From NCBI RefSeq assembly GCF_029688735.1, contig NZ_JARULD010000002.1, forward strand, positions 682,001 through 746,000: 64,000 nt of DNA, given 5' to 3'. Of this stretch, positions 57,594 to 64,000 are shown piece after piece. Under the pieces are notes generated by a model. The model had not been told where the DNA came from. It saw only the letters and a program-made list of their open reading frames with translations, and did not search any database. The stretch is from Qipengyuania flavescens (lineage in GTDB: Bacteria; Pseudomonadota; Alphaproteobacteria; Sphingomonadales; Sphingomonadaceae). The number at the start of each line of letters is the position of its first letter. Position 1 is the stretch's first letter. The position numbers were made by a program, and so were the translations under genes.

Positions 57594-58504
57594 GCGAGGT
57601 GGCCTGCCTTGCGTGCCATGGCGATCAGTCCCTCGGCGAGCGCTTCGGGCTGGTCTTCCTGGCAGAAATGCCCGCAGGTCGGCAAAGTCCTGTGCGGCTG
57701 TCCCCCGGCCCCGGCGATGCGATCGATCAGGAACTTCTCGCTGCCTTTGGTGATCGGGTCGTCCTCGCCGAAAAGCGTCAGGAAAGGCTTGTCGTACGCC
57801 GCCAGTGCCGGCCACGCCGCCTTGTTGTCTTCCACGCCGGGCATGCCATCTTCTACCGGGACGAGGCTCGGGAAAGCGCGCGCGCCGGCCTTGTGAGCTT
57901 CGGTCGGAAAGGGGGCGTCGTAGGCGGCAATCTCCGCCTCGCTTCGTTCGGTCGCGGTTGCACGGTCGAGCAGCGCGCCGATGCGGAAATCGGGCGAGTT
58001 GCGCGAGAATTCGCGCCACGCGAGGAAGGCTTGCGAGGGGGTGCCGCCCGCAGGCAGGAAGGTGTTGCTCGCTACGGCACAGGCGAAGAGGTCAGGATCG
58101 TGGGCCAGCATGCGCAGGCCGAGCAGTCCGCCCCAATCCTGCACGAACAGGGCGGCGGGCCGCGGCTCGACCGCGCTGCGCCATTGCTTCAGCCAATCGA
58201 CGTGGCGCGCATAGGTGTAGAAGTCGATATCGTCCGGCTTGTCGCTCTTCCCAAAGCCGATGAGGTCGGGTGCGAGCACCCGGAACCCGGCATCGGCGAG
58301 GATCGGTATCATCTTGCGATAAAGAAACGACCAGCTTGGCTCGCCATGGAAGAGCAGGACCGGTGGAGCATCCTTTGGCCCTTCGTCGACGTAATGCTGA
58401 CGGGCGGTCAGCCCACGGCCAAGGTCGACCTCGAACCAGTTTTCCGCGAACGGGTAGTCGGGGATGTCGGCGAACCGTTCGGACGGCGTGCGCAGGATTT
58501 CCAT
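57590..58504 (-). CDS. Haloalkane dehalogenase (HLD-I type)
   Basis: Alpha/beta-hydrolase of 304 residues that replaces a halogen on an alkyl carbon by hydroxyl. HGEPSWS is the oxyanion segment, Asp123 in FVQDWGG is the nucleophile with halide-binding Trp124 next to it, the acid follows in TLFGEDDPITKGSE and the base His in TCGHFCQEDQPE. A further Trp at 163 could be the second halide ligand. The pattern fits the DhlA-like subfamily I. Epoxide hydrolases are related but lack the Trp after the nucleophile pattern. It is first of a coupled pair with an MFS transporter. Confidence 0.88.
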   Translation of the reverse strand: MEILRTPSERFADIPDYPFAENWFEVDLGRGLTARQHYVDEGPKDAPPVLLFHGEPSWSFLYRKMIPILADAGFRVLAPDLIGFGKSDKPDDIDFYTYARHVDWLKQWRSAVEPRPAALFVQDWGGLLGLRMLAHDPDLFACAVASNTFLPAGGTPSQAFLAWREFSRNSPDFRIGALLDRATATERSEAEIAAYDAPFPTEAHKAGARAFPSLVPVEDGMPGVEDNKAAWPALAAYDKPFLTLFGEDDPITKGSEKFLIDRIAGAGGQPHRTLPTCGHFCQEDQPEALAEGLIAMARKAGHLA

Positions 58505-58569
58505 GGGTATCTCCCTCGGCCAGACCGCGACCCGAACAGGCTCGCAAGATCAGTCCTTCATCGAAACCC

Positions 58570-59448
58570 TTACGGCGTCTTCTTCGTCGTGTCACCCAGC
58601 TGGCTGACCGGCACCGTTTCCTTGAACGTATGCGTGACATAGGGGAACGGGATCTCGATGCTGGCTTCGTCGAGCGCGGCCTTGATCGCGCGGACGACCT
58701 TGTCCTTGCTTTCCCAACCGGCGCGCGGTGTCGATCCCGCCCACCAGCGCACCAGGAAATCGACCGAGCTGGAATTGAACTCCTGCGCGAAGATATCGAC
58801 GCCCTTGCTGGCGAGCACATCTTCCACGTCCTCGACCGCGCGGCGGATCACATCGGCGGCATGATCGAGCTGCGTATCGTAAGACACGCCGACCACCACC
58901 TCATGACGGCGCTGATCGACATCGGTGAAAATCTCGACCGGATTCTTGAAGAGGATGGAGTTAGGGACGACTGTCAGTTCGCCGGAAAGCTTGCGCACAT
59001 GCGTTTCGCGCAAGGTGATGTACTCGACCTTCCCGGTGATGCCTTCACATTCGATGATATCGCCGATGCGCATCTTCTCGCGCACCATGATCAGCACACC
59101 CGCGAGGAAGTTCTCGAAAATATCCTGGAAGGCGAAGCCGATCGCGACGGCGCCGATGCCGAGCCCCGCGAGCAGGCTGGCCGGGGTGAGATCGGGCATG
59201 ACAACGACCGCGGCGATGAACAGGCCGATCAGCCAGATGCCGAGCTTCACCAGCGTGTCGATCAGATTTTTCAGGCTCGCACGGATTTCCGTGCGGCCGA
59301 CGATCATGTCCGAAATGCGGACGGCAAACCGGGCCACGATCCACGTGACGAAAAGTATGACGAGCGCAATGGCTATGCTGGGCAGGGCTTCGATAAACCC
59401 GGTTCCCATATCCTGCAGCTGGTCGCGCAGCGTGCCGATGTAATTCAC
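58570..59448 (-). CDS. Small-conductance mechanosensitive channel (MscS family)
   Basis: Tension-gated inner-membrane channel of 292 residues. Three membrane helices occupy about residues 20-45, 65-85 and 90-120; the third has the pore signature LLAGLGIGAVAIGFAFQDIFENFLAG. The beta domain (IIECEGITGKVEYITLRETHVR, VVPNSILFKNPVEIF) and the C-terminal vestibule follow. The GTG at 59448 has GGGAG ten bases upstream; a TTG at 59475 would add nine residues. Confidence 0.92.
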   Translation of the reverse strand: MNYIGTLRDQLQDMGTGFIEALPSIAIALVILFVTWIVARFAVRISDMIVGRTEIRASLKNLIDTLVKLGIWLIGLFIAAVVVMPDLTPASLLAGLGIGAVAIGFAFQDIFENFLAGVLIMVREKMRIGDIIECEGITGKVEYITLRETHVRKLSGELTVVPNSILFKNPVEIFTDVDQRRHEVVVGVSYDTQLDHAADVIRRAVEDVEDVLASKGVDIFAQEFNSSSVDFLVRWWAGSTPRAGWESKDKVVRAIKAALDEASIEIPFPYVTHTFKETVPVSQLGDTTKKTP

Positions 59449-59529
59449 GTGTATGGAACTCCCTTTGCGGGGCAACGCCGGATGGCGCCAAAGGGTTCCG
59501 GCGACACTCAGCCGGTACGGACAGCGCCG

Positions 59530-60102
59530 TTACTTCGCGGCGTGTTCCTTGCGTGCGAGTTCATGCAGCCAGTCGGCATGCCGAGGGGCCTTCTTCGTCT
59601 GGCTCCATTCTTCCAGCATCATCGGCGCGACGCGCTTGAGTTCTGCATATTGCTCGTCGGTCCCGATATCGGTTGCCAGTTCGACGCGGTGGCCGTTGGG
59701 ATCGAAAAAGTAGATCGACTTGAAGATGCCATGATGCGTCGGGCCCAGCACATCGATACCGAGGCTTTCGACATGCCTCTTCGCAGCCAGCAGTTCGTCC
59801 TCGCTATCTACCTTGAAGGCAAGATGCTGGACCCACTGCGGCGTGTTCTCATCGCGGCCCATATCCTTCTGGTTGGGCAATTCGAAGAAGGCGAGGATGT
59901 TGCCGTTACCTGCATCGAGGAAGACGTGCATGTAAGGGTCGTATTCGCCGGTCGAGGGCACGTGGTCTTCGGCGAAGGCCGTCGTGTAGTCCATGCCAAG
60001 GACCTTGCCGTACCACTCGACGGTCTCCTTGGCGTCTCTACAGCGATAGGCGGCGTGGTGAACGCCGCCCAGCTTGACGGGGTGGGGTGCTGTCTCGCTC
60101 AT
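59530..60102 (-). CDS. VOC family (glyoxalase/dioxygenase-like) protein
   Basis: Protein of 190 residues with the vicinal-oxygen-chelate fold: [26 protein letters not shown] at the start, [15 protein letters not shown] in the middle and [16 protein letters not shown] at the end, giving a His/His/Glu-type metal set. The function is unknown. It starts on an ATG overlapping the stop of the 4-hydroxyphenylpyruvate dioxygenase gene (ATGA), which suggests a role in the same aromatic catabolic route. Confidence 0.88.
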   Translation of the reverse strand: MSETAPHPVKLGGVHHAAYRCRDAKETVEWYGKVLGMDYTTAFAEDHVPSTGEYDPYMHVFLDAGNGNILAFFELPNQKDMGRDENTPQWVQHLAFKVDSEDELLAAKRHVESLGIDVLGPTHHGIFKSIYFFDPNGHRVELATDIGTDEQYAELKRVAPMMLEEWSQTKKAPRHADWLHELARKEHAAK

Positions 60103-61220
60103 TCCGCAGGCTCCGCTTCGACCGTTTCCGCATCCTCGACGCTCAGCACACCGCGCTTGATCTGGTCGCGTTCCATGCTCTCGAAAAGGGCCTTGAAATT
60201 GCCTTCGCCGAACCCTTCGTCGCCCTTGCGCTGAATGAATTCGAAGAACACCGGGCCGACTTGTGCCTCGGCGAAAATTTGGAGCAGCAGGCGGGGCTGG
60301 CCGCCTTCGGTCGTGCCATCGAGCAGGATGCCGCGCATCTTGAGCTCGTTCACGTCCTCGCCGTGGTCGGGCAGGCGTTCTTCCAGCATTTCGTAATAGG
60401 TTTCCGGCGGCGCAGTCATGAACGGCACGCCGAGGTCCTTGAGGTTGTCCCAGCACTTGACGAGATCGTCGCAGATCAGCGCGATGTGCTGAATGCCTTC
60501 GCCATTGAATTCCTTGAGGAACTCTTCGATCTGGCCCTTGCCGCCTTCGCCTTCCTCGTTCAGCGGGATGCGGATTTTTCCGTCTGGCGCGGTCAGCGCC
60601 TTGGAGGTGAGGCCGGTATATTCGCCCTTGATGTCGAAGAAGCGGATTTCGCGGAAGTTGAAGAGCGTCTCGTAATAGTCCGCCCAATATTTCATGCGAC
60701 CGTTGTAAACGTTGTGCGTGAGGTGGTCGATGACATTGAAGCCTGCGCCGTCGGGGAATTTCTCGACACCCGGCAGATATTCGAAGTCAATGTCGTAGAT
60801 CGACAGGCCTTGGCCGTCGTCATCGGCATAGCGGTCGAGCAGATAGACGATTGCCCCGCCGATGCCGCGGATCGCGGGAATGCGCAGCTCCATCGGCCCG
60901 GTCTCGACCTGCACCGGCTCCGCCCCCCGGGCGAGCAGTTCGTCATAGGCTTTCTTCGCGTCGCGAACGCGGAAGCCCATACCGCAGGCCGAGGCACCGT
61001 GCTCACGCGCGAAGAACCATGCGGCGCTGCGCGGTTCGTAATTGAGAATGAGGTTGATTCCGCCCTGGCGCCACAGATACACGTCTTTCGACCGGTGCGT
61101 GGCGACGTGGGTAAAGCCCATTGCTTCGAAGACCGGCTCGATCGCGCCCTTTTCCGGAGCGCAGAATTCGACGAATTCGAAGCCGTCGAGGCCAATGGGG
61201 TTTTCGAAGAGATCGGGCAT
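60099..61220 (-). CDS. hppD: 4-hydroxyphenylpyruvate dioxygenase
   Basis: Fe(II)-dependent dioxygenase (373 residues) of tyrosine catabolism, making homogentisate. Metal ligands are the His in [10 protein letters not shown], the His in [12 protein letters not shown] and the Glu in [12 protein letters not shown]. The C-terminal [15 protein letters not shown] helix that closes the active site is present. GAGGA precedes the ATG at 61220. A promoter with a perfect TTGACA lies upstream. Confidence 0.96.
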   Translation of the reverse strand: MPDLFENPIGLDGFEFVEFCAPEKGAIEPVFEAMGFTHVATHRSKDVYLWRQGGINLILNYEPRSAAWFFAREHGASACGMGFRVRDAKKAYDELLARGAEPVQVETGPMELRIPAIRGIGGAIVYLLDRYADDDGQGLSIYDIDFEYLPGVEKFPDGAGFNVIDHLTHNVYNGRMKYWADYYETLFNFREIRFFDIKGEYTGLTSKALTAPDGKIRIPLNEEGEGGKGQIEEFLKEFNGEGIQHIALICDDLVKCWDNLKDLGVPFMTAPPETYYEMLEERLPDHGEDVNELKMRGILLDGTTEGGQPRLLLQIFAEAQVGPVFFEFIQRKGDEGFGEGNFKALFESMERDQIKRGVLSVEDAETVEAEPAE

Positions 61221-61257
61221 TTCGGTCCTCGGTGATTTGAATGGTTGCAATGGAAAC

Positions 61258-61286
61258 TAGTTACAAAAGTTACCGTTTGCTGTCAA
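61258..61286 (-). promoter_or_regulatory. hppD promoter with a GTTAC direct repeat
   Basis: Minus-strand TTGACA (61281-61286), 17 bases, then TAACTA (61258-61263). Two copies of GTTAC with 4 bases between (61260-61273) lie across the spacer and -10, where a repressor could sit. Confidence 0.55.
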
Positions 61287-61370
61287 GGATCGAACGGTTC
61301 GGGGCCAGCCGCAGTTCCGTCGGTCGCAATTGTGCTTGCGCAGGCGGCGCAACTGTGATTCTGTGACATC

Positions 61371-61685
61371 ATGAAACGGACCGGTTCCATCGCAGCGATC
61401 CGCAATGGCAACGCGAGCCAGCATGGCGCGCTGGCCGCGCTGCTCGTGATGGGCGGAATTGCCATTGCGGGACCGTCGGGCCTCCTCGCCTGGAGCGAGA
61501 ACCTGCGCCTGCTCGACCAGCGCAAGGTTCAGCTTGCCGAGATCGAGAAAGAGCGCACGGCGTTGAAGAACCGCGTGGCTCTGCTGCATCACGACCATGC
61601 CGATCCGGACATGGTGGGCGAACTGCTGCGCAGCCAGCTCAACGTCGTCCATCCGGATGAAGTCGTCATCAAGCTGGAAGACTGA
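61371..61685 (+). CDS. ftsB: Cell division protein FtsB (septum formation initiator)
   Basis: Bitopic divisome protein of 104 residues: one membrane helix (about residues 20-40), then a coiled coil NLRLLDQRKVQLAEIEKERTALKNRVALL and a C-terminal LLRSQLNVVHPDEVVIKL, as in FtsB/DivIC. It links FtsQ and FtsL. The gene upstream of pyruvate dehydrogenase is a common alphaproteobacterial arrangement. Confidence 0.88.
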   Translation: MKRTGSIAAIRNGNASQHGALAALLVMGGIAIAGPSGLLAWSENLRLLDQRKVQLAEIEKERTALKNRVALLHHDHADPDMVGELLRSQLNVVHPDEVVIKLED

Positions 61686-61746
61686 GTTTCGCGCCAAGCG
61701 GCTGCATTCCGTAAGGGTTTTCGTATGCACATGCGCACCGCGCGTG

Positions 61747-61775
61747 TTGCGCGGCAGGTGCGGCTGTGCCTATAG
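61747..61775 (+). promoter_or_regulatory. Promoter of the pdhA-pdhB operon
   Basis: TTGCGC (61747-61752), 17 bases, CTATAG (61770-61775), 43 bases before the pdhA start. Confidence 0.6.
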
Positions 61776-61818
61776 GCTCGGCACATATTCCTCCCCGGAA
61801 GAACAAGGATAGGATGTC

Positions 61819-62895
61819 TTGGCCAAAGCCCCCAAGAGCAAGAAAAGCCCCGCAAAGTCGCCCACCGAGGATACGGATTTCGTCCTCCACTCGCTGCAGG
61901 ACACGCTGGAAAAGGACAGGCGCTACAAGGCGAGCGACGAGCAGCTGCAGCATTTCTACGAACAGATGCTGCTCATCCGCCGGTTCGAGGAACGCGCCGG
62001 CCAGCTTTACGGCCTCGGCCTCATTGGCGGTTTCTGCCACCTCTACATCGGTCAGGAAGCGGTTGCCGTCGGCCTGCAATCGGCGCTGACCGAAGGGCTC
62101 GACAGCGTCATCACTGGCTATCGCGATCATGGCCACATGCTCGCCTATGGCATCGATCCCAAGGTCATCATGGCCGAACTCACCGGTCGCGAAGCGGGCA
62201 TTTCCAAGGGCAAGGGCGGCTCGATGCACATGTTCAGCACCGAGCACAAATTCTACGGCGGTCACGGCATCGTCGGCGCGCAAGTTTCGCTCGGCGGCGG
62301 GCTCGCACTCGCCCACCAGTACAATAACGATGGCGGCCTCTGCCTTGCCTATTTCGGCGACGGCGCGGCGAACCAGGGCCAGGTCTACGAGACTTTCAAC
62401 ATGGCGGCGCTGTGGAACCTGCCGATCGTGTTCGTGGTCGAGAACAACCAGTATGCCATGGGCACGGCGGTCAAGCGCAGCTCGGCAGAAACCGAATTCT
62501 ATCGCCGCGGCACCGCCTTCCGCATCCCCGGCATGAAGGTCAATGGCATGGACGTTCTCGAAGTGCGCCAAGCCGCCGAGATCGCCTTCAAGCATGTGCG
62601 CGAAGGCAAGGGGCCGGTGTTGATGGAATGCGAAACCTATCGCTACCGGGGGCACTCCATGTCCGACCCGGCCAAGTACCGCACGCGCGAGGAGGTTCAG
62701 GACATCCGCGAGCACAAGGACCCGATCGAAGGGCTGAAGAAGTTCATGATCGAGAACGGCAGCAAGGAAGACGATCTGAAAGCGATCGACAAGGACATCC
62801 GCAAGGTCGTCAGCGAGGCGGCCGATTTCGCCGAGAGCTCGCCCGAACCGGAGGCTTCCGAACTCTACACCGATGTTCTGGTGGAGGAGTATTGA
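61819..62895 (+). CDS. pdhA: Pyruvate dehydrogenase E1 component subunit alpha
   Basis: Thiamine-diphosphate enzyme subunit of 358 residues; with the beta subunit it decarboxylates pyruvate. The Lys/Pro-rich N-terminus precedes the fold. Motifs: TGYRDHGHMLAYG, GKGGSMHMF, YFGDGAANQGQVYE (TPP-Mg binding GDG..N) and YRYRGHSMSDPAKYRTREEV with the phosphorylation-loop sequence known from mitochondria. TTG start after AAGGATAGGA; pdhB begins 3 bases after its stop. Confidence 0.96.
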   Translation: MAKAPKSKKSPAKSPTEDTDFVLHSLQDTLEKDRRYKASDEQLQHFYEQMLLIRRFEERAGQLYGLGLIGGFCHLYIGQEAVAVGLQSALTEGLDSVITGYRDHGHMLAYGIDPKVIMAELTGREAGISKGKGGSMHMFSTEHKFYGGHGIVGAQVSLGGGLALAHQYNNDGGLCLAYFGDGAANQGQVYETFNMAALWNLPIVFVVENNQYAMGTAVKRSSAETEFYRRGTAFRIPGMKVNGMDVLEVRQAAEIAFKHVREGKGPVLMECETYRYRGHSMSDPAKYRTREEVQDIREHKDPIEGLKKFMIENGSKEDDLKAIDKDIRKVVSEAADFAESSPEPEASELYTDVLVEEY

Positions 62896-62898
62896 GCC

Positions 62899-64000
62899 AT
62901 GGCTATCGAACTCAAGATGCCCGCGCTGTCTCCCACGATGGAGGAAGGCACACTTGCTAAATGGCTAAAGTCGGAAGGTGACGAGATCGTCGCCGGAGAC
63001 ATCATCGCCGAGATCGAGACCGACAAGGCGACGATGGAATTCGAGGCGGTCGACGAAGGCACGCTTGGCAAGATCATGGTCGAGGAAGGCACCGAAGGTG
63101 TGAAGGTCGGTACCGTGATCGCCATGCTGGCCGGCGAAGGCGAAGATGCGTCCGACATTGAGGCACCGGCAGCGACGGACGAGGTCGAAGACGTAGAGGG
63201 CGAGGGCAAGGATGTCGGTCGGGAGGAGAGCGCGGCCGAAATCACTAAGCCGAAGCCCAAGGCCGATGTCCGCGATCCGGATGTCCCCGAAGGCACAAGC
63301 TACACCTCTACCAGCGTCCGCGAAGCACTGCGCGACGCCATGGCCGAGGAAATGCGCCGCGACGAGCGCGTCTTCGTTATGGGCGAGGAAGTCGCCGAGT
63401 ATCAGGGTGCCTATAAGGTCACGCAGGGCCTGCTCGACGAATTCGGGCCGAAGCGGGTGATCGACACGCCGATTACCGAATACGGCTTTGCCGGCATCGG
63501 CACGGGCGCAGCGATGGGCGGCCTGCGCCCGATCGTCGAGTTCATGACCTTCAACTTCGCCATGCAGGCGATCGACCACATCATCAATTCCGCAGCCAAG
63601 ACCAACTACATGTCCGGTGGCCAGATGCGCTGCCCGGTCGTGTTCCGCGGCCCCAATGGCGCGGCGAGCCGGGTCGGTGCGCAGCACAGCCAGAACTACG
63701 GACCGTGGTACGCGAGCGTGCCCGGCCTGATCGTGATCGCGCCTTACGACAGTGCCGATGCGAAAGGCCTGATGAAGGCGGCGATCCGCAGCGAAGATCC
63801 GGTCGTCTTCCTCGAGAACGAGCTGGTCTACGGGCGCAGCTTCGACGTGCCCGACATGGACGATTACGTCCTGCCGATCGGCAAGGCGCGTATCATGCGC
63901 GAAGGCTCCGACGTGACGATCGTCGCCTACTCGATCGCTGTCGGGCTCGCGCTCGAAGCTGCCGAGGAACTGGCGGGCGAGGGCATCGATGCAGAAGTCA
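62899..64000 (+). CDS. pdhB: Pyruvate dehydrogenase E1 component subunit beta with lipoyl domain (truncated at edge)
   Basis: The frame is open to the right edge, so the C-terminus is missing. Residues 1-78 are a lipoyl domain with the lipoylated Lys in [17 protein letters not shown]; an acidic hinge of about 50 residues follows, then the E1-beta domain with [49 protein letters not shown] and [17 protein letters not shown]. The fused lipoyl domain is characteristic of alphaproteobacteria. Translation presumably continues to an E2 gene outside the window. Confidence 0.96.
   Translation, partial: MAIELKMPALSPTMEEGTLAKWLKSEGDEIVAGDIIAEIETDKATMEFEAVDEGTLGKIMVEEGTEGVKVGTVIAMLAGEGEDASDIEAPAATDEVEDVEGEGKDVGREESAAEITKPKPKADVRDPDVPEGTSYTSTSVREALRDAMAEEMRRDERVFVMGEEVAEYQGAYKVTQGLLDEFGPKRVIDTPITEYGFAGIGTGAAMGGLRPIVEFMTFNFAMQAIDHIINSAAKTNYMSGGQMRCPVVFRGPNGAASRVGAQHSQNYGPWYASVPGLIVIAPYDSADAKGLMKAAIRSEDPVVFLENELVYGRSFDVPDMDDYVLPIGKARIMREGSDVTIVAYSIAVGLALEAAEELAGEGIDAEV

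Noticed and set aside
58270..60234. 654-codon plus-strand frame over the dehalogenase, MscS and VOC genes
   Set aside because: Antisense to three complete genes.

Overview
The window is about 64 kb of a GC-rich chromosome from an alphaproteobacterium. It is most likely a member of the Sphingomonadales, family Erythrobacteraceae (Erythrobacter / Qipengyuania / Altererythrobacter type). The reasons are the protein sequences, the E1-beta pyruvate dehydrogenase subunit with its own lipoyl domain, the alphaproteobacterial SOS box in front of lexA, the RpoH-type promoter in front of hsp20, a CtrA box, and the dense operons with GTG/TTG starts and 1-4 base overlaps. No phage, insertion sequence, CRISPR array or plasmid gene is visible. 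Almost every stretch is coding, and the only gene-free stretch above 300 bases is 53763-54096. The species cannot be named from sequence alone.

Layout. 1-5005 (+): end of a class A penicillin-binding protein, prfB, an exported methyltransferase-like lipoprotein and a nitronate-monooxygenase-like flavoprotein. 5009-8800: small metabolic genes (NTF2-like protein, D-2-hydroxyacid dehydrogenase, SH3 protein, lipoprotein, thiolase). 8908-10338: aldehyde dehydrogenase. 10502-26828: complete 14-subunit respiratory complex I operon (nuoA to nuoN), interrupted by five extra genes: a lipoprotein, three micro-proteins and a secreted protein. It continues without a break into birA, coaX, RNase J and a DUF1467 gene (to 30252).

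30253-36978 is the least ordinary part. A 876-residue membrane-anchored coiled-coil protein reads leftward from a promoter with a perfect CtrA box (TTAA-N7-TTAA). Rightward lie four genes: an HPt-like protein whose phospho-accepting His is Glu, a two-domain protein resembling a nucleotidyltransferase / CDP-alcohol phosphotransferase fusion with all four catalytic Asp replaced, an unknown helical protein, and a PleC/DivJ-like histidine kinase with Pro in place of the H-box His. This looks like a cell-cycle-linked set of pseudo-enzymes and is the best candidate for an undescribed system.

37032-50616 is mostly on the minus strand: gltA and gltX, comEC on the plus strand, lexA, trpC-trpD-trpG, then pip, a phosphodiester-glycosidase lipoprotein, trpE and a PpiD-like chaperone. 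50819-53762 (+): tpiA, secG, pyrG. 54097-56412: hsp20 with an RpoH promoter, grxC, a nitrilase-family amidohydrolase, a DUF1178 gene and tRNA-Arg(CCU). 56415-61220 (-): MFS transporter, haloalkane dehalogenase, MscS channel, and a VOC protein coupled to 4-hydroxyphenylpyruvate dioxygenase. 61371-64000 (+): ftsB, pdhA and the start of pdhB, which runs off the window.

Functionally the window is core energy metabolism (complex I, pyruvate dehydrogenase, citrate synthase, triosephosphate isomerase), translation and RNA decay (RF2, GltX, RNase J, tRNA), tryptophan and cofactor synthesis, envelope biogenesis (PBP1A, PpiD, SecG, FtsB) and stress control (LexA, Hsp20, MscS). Several promoters share a TTGCNN, 17-base spacer, TAGANG or CTATAG pattern, probably the housekeeping sigma signature of this organism.
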